NCBI GenBank assembly: GCA_023398855.1 | Contig: JAEWRS010000046.1 | Coordinates: forward strand, 1-8,193 | Direction of reading: 5' to 3' | DNA length: 8,193 nucleotides | Origin: Bacillota bacterium | Lineage (GTDB): Bacteria > Bacillota > Clostridia > Lachnospirales > Lachnospiraceae | Part shown: positions 6,195-8,193 of the stretch, one piece after another | Layout: the number at the start of each line of letters is the position of its first letter | How positions within the stretch are numbered: position 1 is the stretch's first letter | Program-made: the position numbers and the translations under genes | Notes under the pieces: generated by a model | Told to the model about the DNA's origin: nothing | Database searches by the model: none | Seen by the model: only the letters and a program-made list of their open reading frames with translations

Positions 6195-6888
6195 AGTCAT
6201 CTTCCTCCTGACCTGACCGAATCAGCTTTATAGCTCCGTCCTCAAGCATCCAGATATCGTCTGCAAATGGCTCCAGACGTTTTCTGTCATGGGTGACCAT
6301 AAGCACGGATACTCCCTGCTGGCGGTTAATATCTCTTAGAAGCTGATAAAAATCTTCGGTGCTTTTTTCATCCATACCAGAAGTGGGTTCATCCATAAGC
6401 AAAAGCCGCGGCTGGTTAACCAGAGCTCTTGCCAATAGAATTCTCTGCTGCTGCCCTCCGGACAGCCGGCTGATCAGCCGCTTAGAAAAGCTTTCCATTC
6501 CAACCTGGATAAGTGCCTGCCTTACCAGCTCTTTTTCTTTTTTCCCGGCAAATCGGAACCGGCCGATCCGGGTATATAGATTAGCCTGGACAATCTCCTC
6601 CACTGAGGCCGGAAAGTTCTGAAAGGATGCCATGCCACTCTGAGGGACATAGCTGATTTCCTGCCAGTTTTTAAACTGACGGATATCCCGTCCCAAAAGT
6701 TGTACACTCCCGTCCGCTCCGCTAAGAGTAAGCTCTCCCAGCATGAGCTTTAAAAGCGTGCTTTTTCCTGCTCCGTTTTGTCCTAGCAGAACAGTAAATT
6801 TACCCGCGGCAACGGTAAAACAAATATGATTCAGTACCTGAGTGCTTCCATAGGAAAAGTTCAGGTTCTTAACTGCAATGGCATCCAT
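6181..6888 (-). CDS. znuC: Zinc-type metal ABC transporter ATP-binding protein (ZnuC family)
   Basis: 235 residues, a complete ABC ATPase that powers metal import from the inner face of the membrane. Walker A is GQNGAGKST (36-44), the Q-loop Gln is at 83, the signature LSGGQQQR is at 142-149, Walker B LLLMDEP follows at 162-168 with catalytic Glu167, and the switch His is at 200 (THD). Nothing needed for activity is missing. ATG at 6888 is chosen because AGGAG (6897-6901) lies 8 bases upstream; a TTG at 6894 in the same frame is only 2 bases from it. The receptor gene ends 20 bases upstream and the permease gene overlaps its end, so all three are one transcript and translation of the last two is probably coupled. 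Confidence 0.94.
   Translation of the reverse strand: MDAIAVKNLNFSYGSTQVLNHICFTVAAGKFTVLLGQNGAGKSTLLKLMLGELTLSGADGSVQLLGRDIRQFKNWQEISYVPQSGMASFQNFPASVEEIVQANLYTRIGRFRFAGKKEKELVRQALIQVGMESFSKRLISRLSGGQQQRILLARALVNQPRLLLMDEPTSGMDEKSTEDFYQLLRDINRQQGVSVLMVTHDRKRLEPFADDIWMLEDGAIKLIRSGQEEDDYGNI
6204..6209 (-). promoter_or_regulatory. Ribosome binding site favouring the second ATG of the permease
   Basis: AGGAGG on the minus strand, 9 bases before ATG at 6194 and only 3 before ATG at 6200. Spacing favours the shorter protein by two residues. Confidence 0.6.
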
Positions 6889-6896
6889 GATCAATA

Positions 6897-6901
6897 CTCC
6901 T
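6897..6901 (-). promoter_or_regulatory. Ribosome binding site deciding the ATPase start
   Basis: AGGAG on the minus strand, 8 bases before ATG at 6888 and 2 bases before an in-frame TTG, which excludes the TTG. Confidence 0.65.
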
Positions 6902-6908
6902 GTCTGTC

Positions 6909-7841
6909 TTATTTCAACGCTGCTTCCAGCTGTTTTAAATTGTCTCTCATCACGGAAAAGTAATCGGCATTAGCCTTCATCTGTTCATCACTTAAGCCTT
7001 CCAGGGGATTTAGAACCTGGGTGGCTGCCCCCGTTTCTTTTGCAATGGTTTCAGCAACCTTTGGGCTTACCAATTCCTCAAAAAAGATGACCTTTACCTT
7101 GTTTTCCTTTACAAAATCAATCACTTTTGCCATTCTTGCAGGATCAGGTTCAGAATCCGGAGACAGCCCTTCAATACCGATCTGGTTTATTCCATAAGCA
7201 TCGCAAAGATAACCGAACGCCTCATGAGACACTACAATATCCTTATTTGGCAGAGAGGATAAAGCCTCCTTATATTCCTGGTCCAGTTCATCAAACCTGG
7301 CCGAGTAAGTGGTATAGTTGGTTTCATAGTAATCCTGATTCTCAGGATCCGCCTTTATGAAAGCATTTTTAATATTTTCCATTTCCTTCTTTGCATTTTC
7401 TGGATTCAGCCACACATGAGGATCATACTGGCCGCTGTCTTCCCCTTCTTCTCCATGGCCTTCCCTAAGGATAACTCCTTCAGATGCCTCCACAGTAACC
7501 AGTTTTTTATTTTTCAGACTGGCAAGCACGTCATCAACCCAATGCTCCAGTCCTGCTCCGCTGTAAACAAACAGATCCGCGTCTTCCAGCTTCTTAATGT
7601 CAACAGCTGCCGGTTCCCAGTCGTGAGGTTCTGTTCCGGGCGGAACCATTACAGTTACAGCAACTTTATCACCACCAATTTTAGCTGCAAAATCGTACAC
7701 GGGATAAAAGCTTGCCATCACCTCCAGTTTTCTGCTATCGGAATCCTTTTCTTTTGGTCCTGAGCAGCCAGTTAACATGGATACCGAAACAAACGCTGTC
7801 ATAGCCAGCGTGCCTAATTTTAAACGTAACATCTTTTTCAT
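6909..7841 (-). CDS. znuA: Zinc-type metal ABC transporter substrate-binding lipoprotein (ZnuA/AdcA family)
   Basis: 310 residues. The N-terminus has lysines, a hydrophobic stretch and the lipobox LTGC with lipidated Cys26, so the mature protein is tethered outside the cell membrane. The TroA-type fold is shown by VMASFYPVYDF (41-51), PPGTEPHDWEP (67-77), DPHVWLNP (140-147), SHEAFGYL (205-212), FFEELVSPK (253-261) and LNPLEGL (277-283). Expected metal ligands are His73, His142 and His206, with Glu281 as the probable fourth; three His plus Glu fits zinc better than manganese, which usually uses two His and two acids. The flexible loop before the second His is short (about 127-139), acidic and contains only one His, unlike the long His-rich loop of many zinc receptors. 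Start ATG at 7841 has GGAGG (7850-7854) 8 bases upstream. It is followed after 20 bases by the ATPase gene. Confidence 0.94.
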   Translation of the reverse strand: MKKMLRLKLGTLAMTAFVSVSMLTGCSGPKEKDSDSRKLEVMASFYPVYDFAAKIGGDKVAVTVMVPPGTEPHDWEPAAVDIKKLEDADLFVYSGAGLEHWVDDVLASLKNKKLVTVEASEGVILREGHGEEGEDSGQYDPHVWLNPENAKKEMENIKNAFIKADPENQDYYETNYTTYSARFDELDQEYKEALSSLPNKDIVVSHEAFGYLCDAYGINQIGIEGLSPDSEPDPARMAKVIDFVKENKVKVIFFEELVSPKVAETIAKETGAATQVLNPLEGLSDEQMKANADYFSVMRDNLKQLEAALK

Positions 7842-7854
7842 AAAATAATCCTCC

Positions 7855-7973
7855 AGGTATGTTTTTCATGCTGTGATTTCTGATCTGTGTACAGTGAAAT
7901 AATGGATGCACAAATACAGAGCAGATTTCTACCATGTATAAATGGTTGTTTTCTGTTTTTTTATGAGAAAGTT
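7855..7973. other. Leader between the small membrane-protein gene and the metal receptor gene
   Basis: About 120 AT-rich bases. I see no convincing -35/-10 pair and no Fur/Zur-like palindrome. Two weak dyads occur: ACCAT-N6-ATGGT (7931-7946) and CTGT-GT-ACAG (7885-7894). There is no terminator, so co-transcription with the upstream gene is plausible. Confidence 0.4.
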
Positions 7974-8193
7974 TCAGTCATCTAAACGGATTTTTAAGCT
8001 GACCAAAGAAACAGGGCATAAATGTAGTCCGGCCCTGTAAGAAGATAAGAGTTTTTGATTGACACTATATGCAAAAACAGCAGCGGTTCCAGTCCCCAGG
8101 GCTACAGCAAATAAACAGATGGTGCACACACAGGCTTGAATTTCAACGCAGACAAAACAGTCTTCACCTGTACATTCATGCTCCATATGTGTG
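7974..8193 (-). CDS. Small Cys-rich membrane protein, N-terminus beyond window
   Basis: About 73 residues are visible and the frame is open to the right edge, so ATG at 8186 may be internal; I see no ribosome site because the window ends. The sequence begins HECTGEDCFVCVEIQAC, with four closely spaced cysteines and two His that could bind metal, then a hydrophobic segment of about 20 residues (CLFAVALGTGTAAVFAYSV), and ends with SLVSLKIRLDD. I recall similar small proteins in clostridia, with a signal-like segment, an HxCxGExCxxC patch, one membrane helix and an LVSLKVRL end, often next to zinc transport genes; that is memory, not a search. The position 132 bases before the metal receptor gene, same strand, supports a link to zinc. 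No function is established. It is not a DNA-binding regulator by anything visible here. Confidence 0.65.
   Translation of the reverse strand, partial: THMEHECTGEDCFVCVEIQACVCTICLFAVALGTGTAAVFAYSVNQKLLSSYRAGLHLCPVSLVSLKIRLDD

Noticed and set aside
7931..7946. ACCAT-N6-ATGGT dyad as a zinc-regulator operator
   Set aside because: Arms are only 5 bp, there is no clear promoter next to it, and it does not resemble known Fur/Zur boxes.
8011..8038. Inverted repeat ACAGGGC / GCCCTGT as a terminator or riboswitch stem
   Set aside because: It lies inside the small membrane-protein gene, has a 14-base loop and no T-run; most likely chance.

Overview
The window looks like chromosome of a low-to-mid GC Gram-positive anaerobe, most likely a gut Lachnospiraceae (Enterocloster/Hungatella-like). 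This is inferred from strong GGAGG ribosome sites, a lipoprotein zinc receptor, ROK-type sugar control and the protein style; I could not run a search. All confident genes lie on the minus strand, so they are read from right to left. There are two functional blocks separated by an AT-rich, gene-poor stretch.

Right block (about 8193 to 5379): a zinc-type metal ABC importer. It begins with a small Cys-rich membrane protein cut by the window edge. The lipoprotein metal receptor (ZnuA/AdcA type), the ATPase (ZnuC type) and the membrane permease (ZnuB/ABC-3 type) follow. The last two genes overlap. A perfect 10-bp hairpin with a T-rich tail on the minus strand (5065-5100) is the likely end of this operon.

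Middle (4614-5378): no intact gene. It holds the promoter of the regulator gene, a short acidic open frame of unknown origin, the terminator, and the first ~35 codons of an MNT-type nucleotidyltransferase that breaks off just after its GSYAR motif. It looks like a scar of a lost accessory gene.

Left block (4613 to 1): a sugar-phosphate cassette. A ROK-family regulator has its own near-consensus promoter. A second near-consensus promoter then drives a PfkB sugar kinase (GTG start), a ribulose-phosphate/allulose-phosphate 3-epimerase-like TIM barrel (coupled by a 4-bp ATGA overlap), a SIS-domain 6-phospho-3-hexuloisomerase-like protein, and a DUF4432 aldose-1-epimerase-like protein that runs off the left edge. 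A 31-bp inverted repeat with 11-bp arms sits exactly around the -35 box of the kinase promoter and is the best operator candidate. The gene set suggests import of an unusual hexose or ketohexose, anomer interconversion, phosphorylation, and C3-centred epimerisation/isomerisation towards fructose 6-phosphate. Both C3-acting enzymes differ from their textbook relatives at active-site loops, so the real substrate is open. No transporter or aldolase for this route is in the window.
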